The notes beneath the pieces were generated by a model that had not been told where the DNA came from, did not search any database, and was given only the letters and a program-made list of their open reading frames with translations. From Thiomicrorhabdus chilensis DSM 12352 (GTDB taxonomy: Bacteria > Pseudomonadota > Gammaproteobacteria > Thiomicrospirales > Thiomicrospiraceae), in the NCBI RefSeq assembly GCF_000483485.1, contig NZ_KI519609.1, positions 2,323,460-2,387,459 of the forward strand: a DNA stretch of 64,000 bases, read 5' to 3'. Every line of letters begins with the position of its first letter. The first letter of the stretch is position 1. Position numbers and translations under genes: made by a program. Of the stretch, positions 27,037 through 36,516 are shown in pieces.

Positions 27037-29519
27037 CAGTCTTTCTCTCCTTGTCTCGCCGCGATTGCTTTGGGGCTGAAGAAACGACGAATTCTAGCCG
27101 CATTGCCGATCACCACCAGACTGCTCAAAGGCATGGTAATCGCTGCGATGAGCGGTGTTAATGCTCCCCCCATCGCCAAAGGCACCATAATGATATTATA
27201 GGCAATGGAACTGGCGATATTCTGCTTAATGGTTCTCAGTGTACGGGCTGATAACTCGACCGCGGTATCCACTGCTGAAATGTCATTGTTGATCAATACT
27301 ATATCCGCACTTTCCATGGAGACATCGGTACCGGAACCCAGGGCGATGCCGACATTGGCACGAACCAGCGCCGGCGCATCGTTGACACCATCCCCGACCA
27401 TGGCAACCTGTTGACCCTGTGATTGCAACTCGCGGATCACGTTGTTTTTATCTTCCGGCAGCACTTCGGCGATCACCTCCATGCCACCCAACTTAGCGGC
27501 GACACGTTCTGCCACCACCGTTTGGTCACCGCTTAAGAGCGTGACTTTTTTGCCTTTTGCTTTGAGACGCTCAATTAAACGCTGTGCTTCTGCTCGTATT
27601 TCGTCTTCCAAAAACAGAACGCCTTGCACTTCTTGCCCTTTAGCAACCCAAACGGCTGTCTGAGCCAACTGAGCATGCTTTAAAGCCAATTCTTTTAGAT
27701 GCTGCGGTAAATCAATGCCTAACTCCTGAAACCACTTGGCGGTGCCCACTCGTATTTCATCAGAGGAAATCAGCCCATACACGCCCTTTCCGGGATGGGT
27801 TTTGAATTCATCGACCTTAAGCCAGTCCTGAGTACTCAATTGGTATTGGGATTTGATCGATTCCGTCAGTGCGGTCGCCAAACTGTGTTCCGACTGATGT
27901 TCCAGTGAGGCCACCGACTGCATCACTGCCTTTTCATCGAGGCCGGATACCAGCTCAAAATCCATCAGTTTCATTTGACCCTTGGTCAGGGTGCCGGTCT
28001 TATCGAAGACAAAGTGCTCGATGCCATTCAAGGTTTCCAATACGGCACCATTCTTGACCAGAATGCCATGGCGCGCGGAGATGCCGGAGGCCACTGCGAT
28101 GGCCATGGGCGTCGCCAGTCCAAATGCACATGGACAGGTAATGATCAGAACGGCGGTACCTGTCATAATGGCAAACTCAATACCTGCGTTGAAGAACCAG
28201 TAAGTGAAACTGAATACCGCCAACGTGATGGTAACGGTCACAAACCAAGGCATGATTTTGTCCGCCGTACACTGAATAGGCGCTTTGGAGCCTTGTGCTT
28301 CTTCTACCATATGTACAATACGACCGAGACGTGTATCCTGCAGAATAGACTTCACCTCTACGGTCAAGGTGCCATCAACATTCAACGTCCCGGCGGACAC
28401 TTGGGCGCCGACCGACTTACTTATCTCTCGCGATTCTCCACTGAGCATGGATTCGTTGACCATGCTCTGTCCTTCCACGATGATACCGTCAACCGGGAAC
28501 TTGTCCCCAGGCTTGACCAGGATTTGAGTGCCGGGAAGCAGGGTACGCACCGGCACCACTTCCACTTCGCCAGCCGTGACTTTTCGGGCCACACGCGGCT
28601 GAAGATCCATAAGACGCCTTGAGGCATCCACCGCCTTGTTTTTGGATATGGCCTCAAGGTAACGTCCAATCAGCAATAAGAATATAAAGTCGATCAAAGT
28701 GTCGAAATACACATCCCCGACGTTTTCCGGATGCATCGTGACCCAGCAGGAATAAGCATAGGTGGTCAGCATGCCCAAACTGATGGAAACATCCATGCCT
28801 ACGGATTTTGATCTCAAGGAAGTCCAGGCACCTTTAAAAAAAGGCTTACCGGAATAGGCTAAGGTGACGGTCGCGATGACAAACTGCAGCCAGTGAAAAT
28901 AATTCCGGTACTCCTGATCTTCCGCTGCACCGCTGTAGAGTGCTACGGAAAACCACATCACATTCATCATCGCAAAACCGGCAAACCCTAAACGGTAAAG
29001 CAGGTCACGATTGGCCTTACGGTAAGCCGCCTCACTGGCGGAAGGATCATAAGGGGTTGCATCATAGCCGATGCTGTTGAGTTTCTTGATGATCTCGGAG
29101 AGTTTGATCTGGTTGTTGTCCCAGCGAATCTTGATCTGTTTATTAGTGAAGTTGACGGAAGCCAGCAAAATCCCATCCATCTTCGCCATGGTGTGCTCAA
29201 TCAGCCACACGCAGGCTGCACAATGGATCGCTTCTGACATCAAGGTGATTTCACGGCGATCGCCCAAGTCGGACACATATTGTGACTGTACCTCATCGTA
29301 ATCAAAAAAACCGGCGTCTTTATTGGGCGGTGGCGGTGGCGACAATAACTCACCGTCCGGAGTCCGCTGATAAAAACTTTGCATGCCGGCTTCGTATATG
29401 ACTTCACAAACCGAAGCACAGCCATGACAGCAGAATGCGCGCTCTTCTCCTTGAATCGGTTTGAGTATAAGATCACCTTGCGGTATCGCCTGACCGCAAT
29501 GAAAACAGTGTTGTGTCAT
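27036..29519 (-). CDS. ccoI: copper-type P1B ATPase CcoI/FixI
   Basis: Inner-membrane copper-translocating ATPase for cbb3 assembly, 827 residues. Order: N-terminal zinc-ribbon-like cysteines (CFHCGQAIP, CCHGCASVC), an HMA domain (AIHCAACVWLIEHTM), six to eight helices, the CPC ion site (ITCPCAFGLATP), the phosphorylation loop FDKTGTLTKGQ and the hinge MVGDGVNDAPALV. It lies 3 bp downstream of ccoH. Confidence 0.96.
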   Translation of the reverse strand: MTQHCFHCGQAIPQGDLILKPIQGEERAFCCHGCASVCEVIYEAGMQSFYQRTPDGELLSPPPPPNKDAGFFDYDEVQSQYVSDLGDRREITLMSEAIHCAACVWLIEHTMAKMDGILLASVNFTNKQIKIRWDNNQIKLSEIIKKLNSIGYDATPYDPSASEAAYRKANRDLLYRLGFAGFAMMNVMWFSVALYSGAAEDQEYRNYFHWLQFVIATVTLAYSGKPFFKGAWTSLRSKSVGMDVSISLGMLTTYAYSCWVTMHPENVGDVYFDTLIDFIFLLLIGRYLEAISKNKAVDASRRLMDLQPRVARKVTAGEVEVVPVRTLLPGTQILVKPGDKFPVDGIIVEGQSMVNESMLSGESREISKSVGAQVSAGTLNVDGTLTVEVKSILQDTRLGRIVHMVEEAQGSKAPIQCTADKIMPWFVTVTITLAVFSFTYWFFNAGIEFAIMTGTAVLIITCPCAFGLATPMAIAVASGISARHGILVKNGAVLETLNGIEHFVFDKTGTLTKGQMKLMDFELVSGLDEKAVMQSVASLEHQSEHSLATALTESIKSQYQLSTQDWLKVDEFKTHPGKGVYGLISSDEIRVGTAKWFQELGIDLPQHLKELALKHAQLAQTAVWVAKGQEVQGVLFLEDEIRAEAQRLIERLKAKGKKVTLLSGDQTVVAERVAAKLGGMEVIAEVLPEDKNNVIRELQSQGQQVAMVGDGVNDAPALVRANVGIALGSGTDVSMESADIVLINNDISAVDTAVELSARTLRTIKQNIASSIAYNIIMVPLAMGGALTPLIAAITMPLSSLVVIGNAARIRRFFSPKAIAARQGEKD

Positions 29520-29522
29520 TCT

Positions 29523-30044
29523 TTACTCAGGATCCTGTACCATGATTGAACGGCCGATATTGTATCGTTCGCCGTCTTTCTGGACTTCGATCATCAAGTC
29601 CCACTTACCTTTCAAGGGCAAGGTAAATTCGGCTTGATACTGACCAGGCAGGCCTGTTGAATTCAGAGCCAATTCACCGTCAAGATTTTTGTCCGAAGGT
29701 CTATAAAAATAGAGCATGGCAGAATCGACATTCATGGATTGATTTTCTTTGTCCAGCACATTCAGGGTGACGGTGGAAGGTTTTGCTTCGCTTAGAATCG
29801 GTAAATCGACATTTAGCTGCCAACCCAATTGCTCCATGCGCTTACGGTTTGCCAGTACGGCATCCATGTTTTTGCCTTTTTCGTAGAAGTCATCAACGAC
29901 CAAGCCTGGATTGGTGACGATGGCCATGCTCACCATGAAAAAATTGACGCCTAATACAATCGTCAAAATCACAAACCAGGCAATGATGAACGGGTTTTTC
30001 CAGACGTTGCTCCAGTCGCGCTTGTCTTCTACGGGGTGTGACAT
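29523..30044 (-). CDS. ccoH: cbb3 assembly protein FixH/CcoH
   Basis: A 173-residue protein with one N-terminal transmembrane helix ([20 protein letters not shown]). It is followed by the FixH core ([15 protein letters not shown]) and a periplasmic immunoglobulin-like domain with the closing [23 protein letters not shown] precedes ATG 30044. A CAGGCCTG copy is at 29649-29656. Confidence 0.93.
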   Translation of the reverse strand: MSHPVEDKRDWSNVWKNPFIIAWFVILTIVLGVNFFMVSMAIVTNPGLVVDDFYEKGKNMDAVLANRKRMEQLGWQLNVDLPILSEAKPSTVTLNVLDKENQSMNVDSAMLYFYRPSDKNLDGELALNSTGLPGQYQAEFTLPLKGKWDLMIEVQKDGERYNIGRSIMVQDPE

Positions 30045-30063
30045 TTATTTTTCTCCTGAAAAT

Positions 30064-30090
30064 AAAAAAGCCCTTAAAAAAAGGGCTTTC
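30064..30090 (-). terminator. terminator-like hairpin between ccoG and ccoH
   Basis: On the minus strand AAAGCCC and GGGCTTT form the stem, followed by a T-run. It lies after the ccoG stop and just upstream of the ccoH ribosome site. It may attenuate read-through from ccoG into ccoHIS. Confidence 0.75.
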
Positions 30091-30153
30091 ATTATAACGC
30101 AAGAAACGCTAATTAATTAATACAACCTGACTATAGAATGACTGATAACCCCA

Positions 30154-31623
30154 TTAGCGAGGACGCGGACCGATAAAGGTCGCCTCATACTCTTCGACGA
30201 TGGCCGGATTGTTCAAATCTGTCACAGTGATGACAATCGGTGTATTCACGTCTTCAAGTTGCTTCCTGGGCATGCGAACGAATAGCGTGGTTGAACCGAC
30301 ATTACCTGGCTGAATGTCGATTACTTTGTCAACATTATAGGCTAAACTTTCAGGCCCCTTGACGGTAATCTCGGCTGCCATCGGCATATTGCCTTTGTTG
30401 ACGACTTTCATGGTCCATTTATTTTGGATGTTGCCATCACTCATTTGCACAAATAAAGGAGCACGTTCATGCAAAGCTTTGACATCCATTGGCGACATGG
30501 TCATGAGGCCCCAAACAATCATCGCGGCCGAAAACAACATAATGGATGAGTAAACGACAACTCGCGGACGTTTCCAGATAGCGGGCAACTGCTTACCGCC
30601 AAATTCGGCCAACGAGGCGTAACGGATCAATCCTTTTGGTTTCTTGATTTTTTCCATGACTGAATCGCATGCATCAATACACAAACCACAGGTGATGCAA
30701 CCAAACTGCTGGCCATAACGGATATCGACGCCGGTCGGACAGACAGCCACACATAAATTACAGTCGATACAATCACCAAGTTCCGGTGCTTCTTCACCGG
30801 GCTTGGTTCGCTTCATACGACCACGCGGCTCACCGCGTTCCTTATCATAGGTCGGCACCACCGTTTCGGTGTCATACATGGCACCTTGAATACGTGCATA
30901 AGGGCAGAAGCCGATACAGACCTGCTCTCGCAGAATACCTGCAAAGAAATAGGTGGCAATACCCAGAATCAAAACCGTAGTCGTTTCCGTTGCACCCCAT
31001 TCAAAGGCGAACAATCTCGACCATAAATCAAAGGCATCCACAAAATAAGCCACAAAACTGAACGATGTTGCAAAACCGATGAGAAGCCAGATCAGATGCT
31101 TTGGCACCTTAACTTTTAGCTTTTCCAAACTCATGGGAGCTTGTTCAAGTTTAATTCGCTTATTTGGCTGCCCTTCAAACTTCTCTTCGATCCATGTAAA
31201 GACATCAGTCCAAACGGTATGGAAACAGAAGTAGCCACACCATAAACGACCGGCAATTGCGGTGGATGCGGCGAGCAACAATGCGAAGAACAAGAGTATC
31301 ATGGCTAGAATCCAGATATCCTGAGGAAGAATCGTCAATCCGAAGATATGGAATTGTCGATTAGGCAGATCGAACAAAATTGCCTGGTGACCATCCCAGC
31401 GTAGATAGGGACCAATAAACAAGATGATCCAAAAGGATGCGATCCACCATTTAAACTTACGGAACATCCCAGGAATACGTTTTGCATGCACGGTTCCGCC
31501 TGTATGAACCGGTAATAACTCGACCCCAATGTTTTGGAGGTTCTTATTACTGGTGTCCATCTCATCCAATACCGATGCTGGCTGTGAATGGTCTTGATGC
31601 CCTGATTTGTTATCTTCTGACAT
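30154..31623 (-). CDS. ccoG: cbb3 oxidase accessory ferredoxin protein CcoG
   Basis: A 489-residue membrane protein (RdxA/FixG/CcoG family) involved in copper reduction for cbb3 assembly. It has several N-terminal helices and two 4Fe-4S motifs in the middle (CIDCNLCVAVCP and CITCGLCIDACD). The C-terminal Ig-like domain is FixG type. ATG 31623 with AAGGA upstream is chosen over the in-frame TTG at 31629. Confidence 0.95.
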   Translation of the reverse strand: MSEDNKSGHQDHSQPASVLDEMDTSNKNLQNIGVELLPVHTGGTVHAKRIPGMFRKFKWWIASFWIILFIGPYLRWDGHQAILFDLPNRQFHIFGLTILPQDIWILAMILLFFALLLAASTAIAGRLWCGYFCFHTVWTDVFTWIEEKFEGQPNKRIKLEQAPMSLEKLKVKVPKHLIWLLIGFATSFSFVAYFVDAFDLWSRLFAFEWGATETTTVLILGIATYFFAGILREQVCIGFCPYARIQGAMYDTETVVPTYDKERGEPRGRMKRTKPGEEAPELGDCIDCNLCVAVCPTGVDIRYGQQFGCITCGLCIDACDSVMEKIKKPKGLIRYASLAEFGGKQLPAIWKRPRVVVYSSIMLFSAAMIVWGLMTMSPMDVKALHERAPLFVQMSDGNIQNKWTMKVVNKGNMPMAAEITVKGPESLAYNVDKVIDIQPGNVGSTTLFVRMPRKQLEDVNTPIVITVTDLNNPAIVEEYEATFIGPRPR

Positions 31624-31708
31624 TTGCAATCCTTGCAGTAGGTGATTGTGTTGCTGCTATTCTATTAAAGAACTCAGGGGATGCCTAAGTTATTATTTTT
31701 ATTCATAC

Positions 31709-31757
31709 TTATAAACAAAAATAGGCCTGTGATTAACAGACCTATTTTTGTTTATAA
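31709..31757. terminator. 49-nt near-perfect inverted repeat, probable bidirectional terminator
   Basis: TTATAAACAAAAATAGG and CCTATTTTTGTTTATAA are exact complementary arms. They are extended by CTGT/ACAG after one mismatch and close on a loop GATTA. The repeat sits between the 46-residue protein gene and ccoG and contains AGGCCTG, one base short of the iterated octamer. Confidence 0.75.
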
Positions 31758-31767
31758 GCAGGTTAAA

Positions 31768-31908
31768 TTACTCTTTATCCTGCTCATCCTTTTCCAAACC
31801 TTCGATTCCACGCGTCGCTTTCCAGGCAAAGCCTACTAAAGCCACAATACTCAGAACCAACGCTCCGATGGACATCCATAGAACAAAATCACTATTTAAA
31901 TCATTCAT
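31768..31908 (-). CDS. 46-residue single-helix membrane protein in the cbb3 locus
   Basis: Begins MNDLNSDFVLWMSIGALV and ends KDEQDKE. A single transmembrane helix spans about residues 11-29, followed by a basic then acidic tail (WKATRGIEGLEKDE). The ribosome site AGGAG lies 8 bases before ATG 31908. It has the layout of small oxidase subunits such as CcoQ or CcoM, but I do not recognise the family. Its place between ccoP and ccoG, and the FNR-type box 25 bp upstream of the start, make a cbb3 role likely. Confidence 0.7.
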   Translation of the reverse strand: MNDLNSDFVLWMSIGALVLSIVALVGFAWKATRGIEGLEKDEQDKE

Positions 31909-31921
31909 AATACCGCTCCTG

Positions 31922-31946
31922 ATTTCTTGATATGAATCAAGTTTAA
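31922..31946. promoter_or_regulatory. FNR/ANR-type box inside a 25-bp repeat (copy 1)
   Basis: TTGATATGAATCAA at 31927-31940 fits the FNR consensus TTGATNNNNATCAA perfectly. The surrounding 25 bp matches, in inverted orientation and at 24 of 25 positions, the sequence at 35613-35637 upstream of ccoN. It lies upstream of the 46-residue protein gene. Confidence 0.75.
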
Positions 31947-31956
31947 GTCACCATAG

Positions 31957-31989
31957 TAAAAAGGGAGAACCTTACGCTCTCCCTTTTTA
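31957..31989 (-). terminator. intrinsic terminator of ccoNOQP
   Basis: AAAAAGGGAGA and TCTCCCTTTTT form an 11-bp stem around a 9- to 10-nt loop, 35 bp after the ccoP stop. On the minus strand it ends in a T-run. Confidence 0.85.
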
Positions 31990-32024
31990 TTTATTATCAA
32001 TCGATTGATTTACCTCAATCCAGC

Positions 32025-32933
32025 TTACTGTCCGCCACCAAGGGCATGGACATAAACTGTTAGTCGCTTGATGTTCACATCGGCATTTGGCAAACGCTCT
32101 TTGAACGACGGCATGACAGCTTGCTTAGTGCCCGCAATGTACTGACCATCTTTCTTAACGTTCACACCATTGGTGATCACATTGATCACTTCAGCACGAT
32201 CTGAACTGAAACGCCAAACCTGATCAGTCAGGTTAGCCGCACCCGCAGGAGCCAATGGCTTACCGGCAGGACCGTGACACGCCATACACATTCCTTTGGT
32301 ATAGACGGCCTTACCAGCAGCATAAGCCGCATCATCGCCTTTACCTTCTGACAATGCAATCACGTAGTCTGCGACATCGCTGATTTCCTGTTCGTTCAGA
32401 TTACCCATCATCCCTTTTGCAGGCATGTTACCGATGCGCCCATTGACCAATGAGGCTTCGATTTGAGCAGGTTTACCACCCCATAGCCAATCATCATCGG
32501 CCAATACAGGGAAGTTTGGATTACCTTGACCACCGGCACCGTGACAGGCTGCACAGTAATCACCAAACAAAACCTTAGAGGTTGCGACCGCATAAGAACG
32601 CAGGTCATCATCCTTGATAATTTCGTCCACAGACAAGGCAGCCAACTTCTCTTCCTTATCCGCAAACTTGGCTTTACGCCAATCTTTCAGGACGGCATAG
32701 TCATCATGGTACTCTTCAACCTGAGTCCATTCAGCCATCCCTTTGGTGAACTCACCGGTTCCATCGGTTAATGGAATCGTTGGGTAATACAGGCTGTAGA
32801 ATACGATCATAATAAAACCTGCGTAGAAAGATAACATCCACCATAGTGGCGGCGGGTTATCCAATTCACGAAGATCCTCATCCCAGATATGACCAGTATT
32901 CCCCTCATCCGGCCATGGATTATGTTGTGCCAT
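32025..32933 (-). CDS. ccoP: cbb3 cytochrome c oxidase subunit CcoP (dihaem)
   Basis: Membrane-anchored dihaem c-type cytochrome that feeds electrons to CcoN. It has 302 residues. The N-terminal helix is WWMLSFYAGFIMIVFYSLYY. Haem-binding CXXCH motifs are at residues 127-131 (CAACH) and 216-220 (CMACH), with downstream methionines as likely sixth ligands. It lies 20 bp after ccoQ. Confidence 0.97.
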   Translation of the reverse strand: MAQHNPWPDEGNTGHIWDEDLRELDNPPPLWWMLSFYAGFIMIVFYSLYYPTIPLTDGTGEFTKGMAEWTQVEEYHDDYAVLKDWRKAKFADKEEKLAALSVDEIIKDDDLRSYAVATSKVLFGDYCAACHGAGGQGNPNFPVLADDDWLWGGKPAQIEASLVNGRIGNMPAKGMMGNLNEQEISDVADYVIALSEGKGDDAAYAAGKAVYTKGMCMACHGPAGKPLAPAGAANLTDQVWRFSSDRAEVINVITNGVNVKKDGQYIAGTKQAVMPSFKERLPNADVNIKRLTVYVHALGGGQ

Positions 32934-32953
32934 AGTTATTCTCCTCAGAATAA

Positions 32954-33136
32954 TTAGTCATCTTTCAGTATTTTATATTTTTCTTCTTCCAACTCTTTAC
33001 GTTTGCTGGGACGCAAGGTCAGCCAAAACGTAATCAGCATTCCAAAGAAAACCAATACTGTGATGATTAATCCAGCCCAGTCCTGGCCAGTCATTGATGA
33101 CCAGTCTGTGCTGAAATATTGTTCAAGATTACTCAC
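32954..33136 (-). CDS. ccoQ: cbb3 oxidase subunit CcoQ
   Basis: A 60-residue protein with one transmembrane helix (WAGLIITVLVFFGMLITFWL) and the C-terminal RPSKRKELEEEKYKIL tail typical of CcoQ/FixQ. It sits between ccoO and ccoP, 5 bp after ccoO. Confidence 0.92.
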   Translation of the reverse strand: MSNLEQYFSTDWSSMTGQDWAGLIITVLVFFGMLITFWLTLRPSKRKELEEEKYKILKDD

Positions 33137-33141
33137 CGGTA

Positions 33142-33969
33142 TTACTCGCGGTATGTTTTGCTATCGTCAAGCTTAACCATGGTTCCTAGAACCTGTAGGT
33201 AAGCAACCAGCGCATCCATTTCTGTATGCCCTTTGACAGCTTCATTTGCGTTTTCAATTTCCTCATCCGTGTATGGAACACCTAGAGTACGCATTACTGA
33301 AAGACGCTTCTGCATATCACGATCTGTACCGAAGAAATCCTTTTCAATACTGTTCTCAGCTAACCATGGATAAGCCGGCATAACCGATTCTGGAACCATG
33401 TCCTGTGGACGCATCAAGTGCATAACATGCCACTCGTCGGAATACTTACCACCAACACGCGCCATATCTGGACCAGTACGCTTAGAACCCCATTGCATCG
33501 GGTGATCGTACATAGATTCGGTTGCCAATGAATAGTGGCCATAACGCTCACGCTCATCACGGAATGGACGAATCATTTGCGAGTGACAGATATAACAACC
33601 TTCACGCAAGTAAATATCACGCCCAGCTAGCTCAAGAGGCGTATAAGGACGAACCCCATCACCCGCTTTCCAGTCAGCGACAACCCACTTACCGTTATTA
33701 TCCTGCTTATATAGCGCCTTATCGGCCACCAACTTACCATCCACCTCAGTGAAGGTACGTTCCCAGACCAATTCCGGGAACTTTTCATTTTTAACGTTAC
33801 CGTATTTATCCGTCTGTTCTGTGTAATCTACTGCGGACTTGAGATAGAACAACGGTACGATTTCAACAATACCAGCGATCGACACTGCCAATGCAGTCGC
33901 CAGGAAAAGCGCAAAGATATTACGCTCCAATCCATCCTGGATATTTTTTGGTTCTTGATTATCTGCCAT
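33142..33969 (-). CDS. ccoO: cbb3 cytochrome c oxidase subunit CcoO (monohaem)
   Basis: Monohaem c-type subunit of cbb3 oxidase. An N-terminal helix is followed by the conserved IVEIVPLF block. The haem motif CYICH is at residues 125-129, in [18 protein letters not shown]. At 275 residues it is longer than the usual ~200-residue CcoO. The excess is an insert at about residues 45-105 between the membrane anchor and [15 protein letters not shown]. Confidence 0.96.
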   Translation of the reverse strand: MADNQEPKNIQDGLERNIFALFLATALAVSIAGIVEIVPLFYLKSAVDYTEQTDKYGNVKNEKFPELVWERTFTEVDGKLVADKALYKQDNNGKWVVADWKAGDGVRPYTPLELAGRDIYLREGCYICHSQMIRPFRDERERYGHYSLATESMYDHPMQWGSKRTGPDMARVGGKYSDEWHVMHLMRPQDMVPESVMPAYPWLAENSIEKDFFGTDRDMQKRLSVMRTLGVPYTDEEIENANEAVKGHTEMDALVAYLQVLGTMVKLDDSKTYRE

Positions 33970-34045
33970 GAGTTTGTGCTCCTCAACTCATTAATTTTCA
34001 ATTAAGCGACAATACATTTCATTGCCGCTCTTATGATCAGGTAAA

Positions 34046-35476
34046 TTAAGCGTGCGCTTCAGCCTGGCTAGTCGCCTTAGCATTCGCCGTGCGGATTGTC
34101 ATCACTACGTTATACAACATAATGGCCGCACCACTGAAGAACAGTAACCCACCTAAAGCACGCATTGCATAGTAAGGATGCATTGCAGCAACAGACTCAG
34201 CAAAAGTATAAGCCAACGTACCGTACTCATCATAAGCACGCCACATCAAACCTTGCATGATCCCTGATACCCACATCGCTACGATATAGAACACAGTACC
34301 AATTGTGGCCAACCAGAAGTGGAAGTTAATCAACTTCATGGAGTACATTTCAGTATTCCATAGCTTCATTACCATGTGATAAATCGCACCGATTGACACC
34401 ATGGCAACCCAACCTAAGGCACCAGAATGAACGTGACCGACTGTCCAGTCAGTATAGTGAGAAAGTGCATTAACGGTTTTCGAAGCCATTACCGGACCTT
34501 CGAACGTCGACATTGCATAGAAAGCCAACGAGATGATTAGGAAACGCAAGATATAATCTGTACGCAATCTATCCCAGGCACCAGACAGTGTCAGCATCCC
34601 GTTCAATGCACCACCCCATGAAGGAATGATCATCGCTAAAGAAATAACCGCACCCAGAGAACCCGTCCAGTCAGGCAGAGCTGTGTATTGCAGGTGGTGA
34701 GCACCCAACCATACGTAACCAAACATCAAAGCCCAGAAGTGGATAACCGACAAACGGTAAGAGTAGATCGGACGTTGCGCCTGCTTAGGCACGAAGTAGT
34801 ACATGATTGCCAGGAAACCAGCCGTCAGGAAGAAACCTACCGCATTATGACCCCACCACCACTGAATCATCGCATCCTGAACCCCTGCAAACATGGAGTA
34901 AGAACGGAACAATGAAACCGGAATAGCCAAACCGTTCACAACATATAGGTAAGTGATGGCAATCATCATCCCCAGGAAGAACCAGTTTGAAACGTAAACG
35001 TTCGGGTGAGTTTCTTTGTTACGTGACGCAATGGTCATAACAAAGTTGAAAGTATATAGCGTCCATACAATGGCAATTGCGATAGCCAAAGGCCATTCTT
35101 GTTCGTGATACTCTTTACCGGTAGTCATCCCCAAAGAAATGGTGACCACTACGGCCAAAAGCCCGATCGTGAACAAAATCGCTGTCCACCAAGCCATCTT
35201 ATTGCTCCACAACTTCACACCATTGGTTCTTTGAACCGTATAGAATGCAGTTGCCATTAACGTCATACCACCAAATGCAAAGATTACCGTATTGGTATGC
35301 ATCACACGTAAACGTGCAAAAGTGATTTCAGCGATATCAAAATTTAACGCAGGCCATGCTAACTGAGCGGCTGCAAATGTACCCATGAAAGTACCTAGCA
35401 CCAGAAAAGCAACAGCACCTACCGTCAAATACTGAACCACACCATTGTCATATTGTGGTTTTGCTGTAGTATCCAT
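34046..35476 (-). CDS. ccoN: cbb3 cytochrome c oxidase catalytic subunit CcoN
   Basis: Catalytic haem-copper subunit, 476 residues with about twelve helices. Haem and copper histidine regions are visible (RVMHTNTVIFAFGG, WWWGHNAVGFFLTAGFL, WLGAHHLQYTA, TVGHVHSGALGW). It opens the ccoNOQP operon and has a long 5' region with an FNR-type box. Confidence 0.98.
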   Translation of the reverse strand: MDTTAKPQYDNGVVQYLTVGAVAFLVLGTFMGTFAAAQLAWPALNFDIAEITFARLRVMHTNTVIFAFGGMTLMATAFYTVQRTNGVKLWSNKMAWWTAILFTIGLLAVVVTISLGMTTGKEYHEQEWPLAIAIAIVWTLYTFNFVMTIASRNKETHPNVYVSNWFFLGMMIAITYLYVVNGLAIPVSLFRSYSMFAGVQDAMIQWWWGHNAVGFFLTAGFLAIMYYFVPKQAQRPIYSYRLSVIHFWALMFGYVWLGAHHLQYTALPDWTGSLGAVISLAMIIPSWGGALNGMLTLSGAWDRLRTDYILRFLIISLAFYAMSTFEGPVMASKTVNALSHYTDWTVGHVHSGALGWVAMVSIGAIYHMVMKLWNTEMYSMKLINFHFWLATIGTVFYIVAMWVSGIMQGLMWRAYDEYGTLAYTFAESVAAMHPYYAMRALGGLLFFSGAAIMLYNVVMTIRTANAKATSQAEAHA

Positions 35477-35928
35477 CAGTCGGATTCCCCTTTATAGTCT
35501 TTAAGTTTTACCCTTTTCCGCGTTGAAAATTGCATTCCATTAACGAAAGAGGCTCCTCAATCACGTGCCATTATACAATGACACGCCTCAGCCATCCGTT
35601 TAAAAATCTAAATTAAACTTAATTCATATCAAGAAATTAATAAGATTTCATGGTCTGCAACCCTTTATCTTCGCAATGGGTTCTCACAATCAAATCTAAG
35701 GGATTATCCCAAACACAGGACTTATTAGGTACTAAAAATAATTTATGAGGCCATATCATTTTCATTGCCTGAACGGAAACACCGACTTAACCCCTTCGAT
35801 ATTCAGCCAACCGATCTCAACTTTTATAAGTCTAATCAAGTTATTAACGCCACTCTAATCGATAAGATGTCAAACCCAAGCCGTTTCAGTTATCATATTG
35901 TGCAAAATGATTTATCTAGGACAGACAG
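35477..35928. other. 452-bp divergent region ccoN / hisB
   Basis: No convincing gene; the 65-codon plus-strand ORF here has a non-ATG start and no domain. It holds the ccoN promoter (see separate entry) and presumably the hisB promoter. The stretch 35641-35900 shows nothing else I can name. Confidence 0.6.
35570..35637 (-). promoter_or_regulatory. ccoN promoter with FNR-type box (repeat copy 2)
   Basis: On the minus strand TATAAT at 35575-35570 is a good -10. TTGATATGAATTAA (35632-35619), one base from the FNR/ANR consensus, is centred about 61-62 bp upstream of the predicted start, the class I activator spacing. The 25-bp block 35613-35637 is the inverted near-copy of 31922-31946. Confidence 0.65.
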
Positions 35929-36516
35929 ATGCGCACAGCCAATATTGAACGCAACACTTTAGAGACGCAAATTAAAGTATCCGTTAATCTGGACGGACAA
36001 GGCGAAGCCAGACTCGAGACTGGCGTGCCTTTTTTTGAACACATGCTCGACCAGATCGCCCGTCACGGCATGATTGACTTGGACATCCAGGCGAACGGCG
36101 ACACCCATATCGACGACCACCATACGGTTGAGGACGTGGGAATTTCTTTTGGCCAGGCGATTTCTGAAGCCGTTGGCGACAAAAAAGGCATCACACGTTA
36201 CGGCCATGCCTATGTGCCGCTAGACGAAGCACTGTCGCGAGTAGTCATCGATCTTTCCGGCCGCCCGGGATTGACCTTTAACGCCGATTTCACACGTGAG
36301 AAAATCGGCCAATTCGAAACCGAATTGGTATTCGAATTTTTCCAAGGATTCGTCAACCACGCGCAAGCAACGGTTCACATCGATTGCATCAGAGGCCACA
36401 ATGCACACCACCAGGCCGAAACCATCTTCAAAGCTTTCGGTAGAGCATTGCGCATGGCGTTGAGTGCGGATGAACGCATGACCGGGAAAATGCCTTCAAC
36501 CAAAGGAAGTTTGTAA
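35929..36516 (+). CDS. hisB: imidazoleglycerol-phosphate dehydratase HisB
   Basis: Histidine pathway dehydratase, 195 residues, the monofunctional form without a phosphatase domain. Metal-binding histidine clusters are [12 protein letters not shown] and [12 protein letters not shown]. Its stop overlaps the hisH start. Confidence 0.97.
   Translation: MRTANIERNTLETQIKVSVNLDGQGEARLETGVPFFEHMLDQIARHGMIDLDIQANGDTHIDDHHTVEDVGISFGQAISEAVGDKKGITRYGHAYVPLDEALSRVVIDLSGRPGLTFNADFTREKIGQFETELVFEFFQGFVNHAQATVHIDCIRGHNAHHQAETIFKAFGRALRMALSADERMTGKMPSTKGSL

Noticed and set aside
35765-35962. 65-codon ORF upstream of hisB
   Set aside because: Non-ATG start, no domain and overlaps the hisB start; treated as noise.
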